64,000 nucleotides of DNA from Methanomicrobia archaeon JdFR-19 (GTDB lineage: Archaea; Halobacteriota; Methanosarcinia; DSM-18856; Methermicoccaceae). A program made the position numbers and the translations under genes. Below the pieces are notes generated by a model, which worked only from the letters and a program-made list of their open reading frames with translations, ran no database searches and had not been told where the DNA came from. Within the stretch, counting starts at the first letter, position 1, and every line of letters begins with the position of its first letter. Positions 63,936 through 64,000 of this stretch are shown one piece after another. The DNA is taken from contig MTMG01000016.1 in assembly GCA_002010075.1 (NCBI GenBank), forward strand, positions 62,137 to 126,136. The letters are read 5' to 3'.

Positions 63936-64000
63936 TCAGCTCTGCAGCTCCATCACTTTGTCAGTGTAGGTTGTTGGCGTTATGAACGATATGATGGCTG
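63936..64000 (-). CDS. C-terminal end of an unidentified protein (cut by window edge)
   Basis: The last residues read AIISFITPTTYTDKVMELQS and then TGA at 63938-63936. Too little is present for a family. The frame is supported by the hairpin terminator about 50 bases downstream. Overall it is weak evidence for a gene whose body lies outside the window. Confidence 0.4.
   Translation of the reverse strand, partial: AIISFITPTTYTDKVMELQS

Overview
The window looks like a piece of the chromosome of a methanogenic (or closely related) euryarchaeon. It carries a complete mtrEDCBAFGH operon for the Na+-translocating methyl-H4MPT:coenzyme M methyltransferase, an archaeal LonB protease, the archaeal synteny block rpl21e-rpoF-DUF655-ksgA, archaeal TATA-type promoters, and a partial rRNA operon (23S 3' end, tRNA-Cys, 5S). 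The species is not identified from sequence alone.

The main result is about the genetic code. Nine otherwise intact genes are interrupted only by in-frame TAG, 14 codons in all: the polysaccharide deacetylase (3), a WbpE-like aminotransferase (2), a WbpD-like acyltransferase (1), TldD/PmbA (1), an HtpX-like M48 peptidase (1), aroA (2), a sugar-phosphate isomerase (1), ksgA (2) and a glycosyltransferase (1). Reading through restores family-length proteins that end at TAA or TGA, often exactly at an operon junction (ATGA, TAATG). I checked the stop codons of 63 protein genes: 26 end in TAA, 37 in TGA and none in TAG. This is what is expected if TAG is a genome-wide sense codon, most plausibly pyrrolysine in a methanogen. 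The pyl genes are not in this window, so the identity of the amino acid is inferred.

Layout. 1-992: rRNA operon end. 1182-2992: NiCoT-like transporter and a glycosyltransferase. 10916-3026 (minus strand): a nine-gene surface-glycan operon with wecB, deacetylase, FemAB-like, pyruvyl transferase, acetyltransferase, methyltransferase and flippase. 10955-13023: a DUF1616 protein and a membrane-TPR protein. 13088-25603: a mostly plus-strand glycan island with GT2 and GT4 enzymes, a B12-radical SAM enzyme, methyltransferases, an HprK-like kinase, a DUF2206 membrane protein and a flippase. It contains gene remnants, and its 18.4-23.4 kb part is visibly AT-rich, suggesting acquisition. 30482-25772 (minus strand): an operon with the WbpA, WbpD, WbpB and WbpE set that makes UDP-2,3-diacetamido-uronic acid. 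With the WecB/WbpI-like epimerase at 9.2-10.2 kb this gives a nearly complete sugar-nucleotide pathway for surface or N-linked glycans.

30534-35967: a MoxR/DUF58/DUF4129/DUF4350 cluster. 36037-40970: mtr operon. 45142-40972 (minus strand): an OB-fold protein, lonB, tldD and DUF2150. 45096-49104: M48 peptidase, aroA, a radical SAM/SPASM-like protein and pyrF. 49105-49996 (minus strand): tRNA-Pro and a TIM-barrel isomerase. 50066-53455: tyrA (with ACT-like domain) and the rpl21e-rpoF-DUF655-ksgA block. 53655-55966: two membrane proteins. 63823-55944 (minus strand): a second glycan operon with GT4, methyltransferase, a 1048-residue GT-C-like protein, a 507-residue exported protein and a flippase. 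The right edge holds the end of another minus-strand gene and a hairpin terminator.
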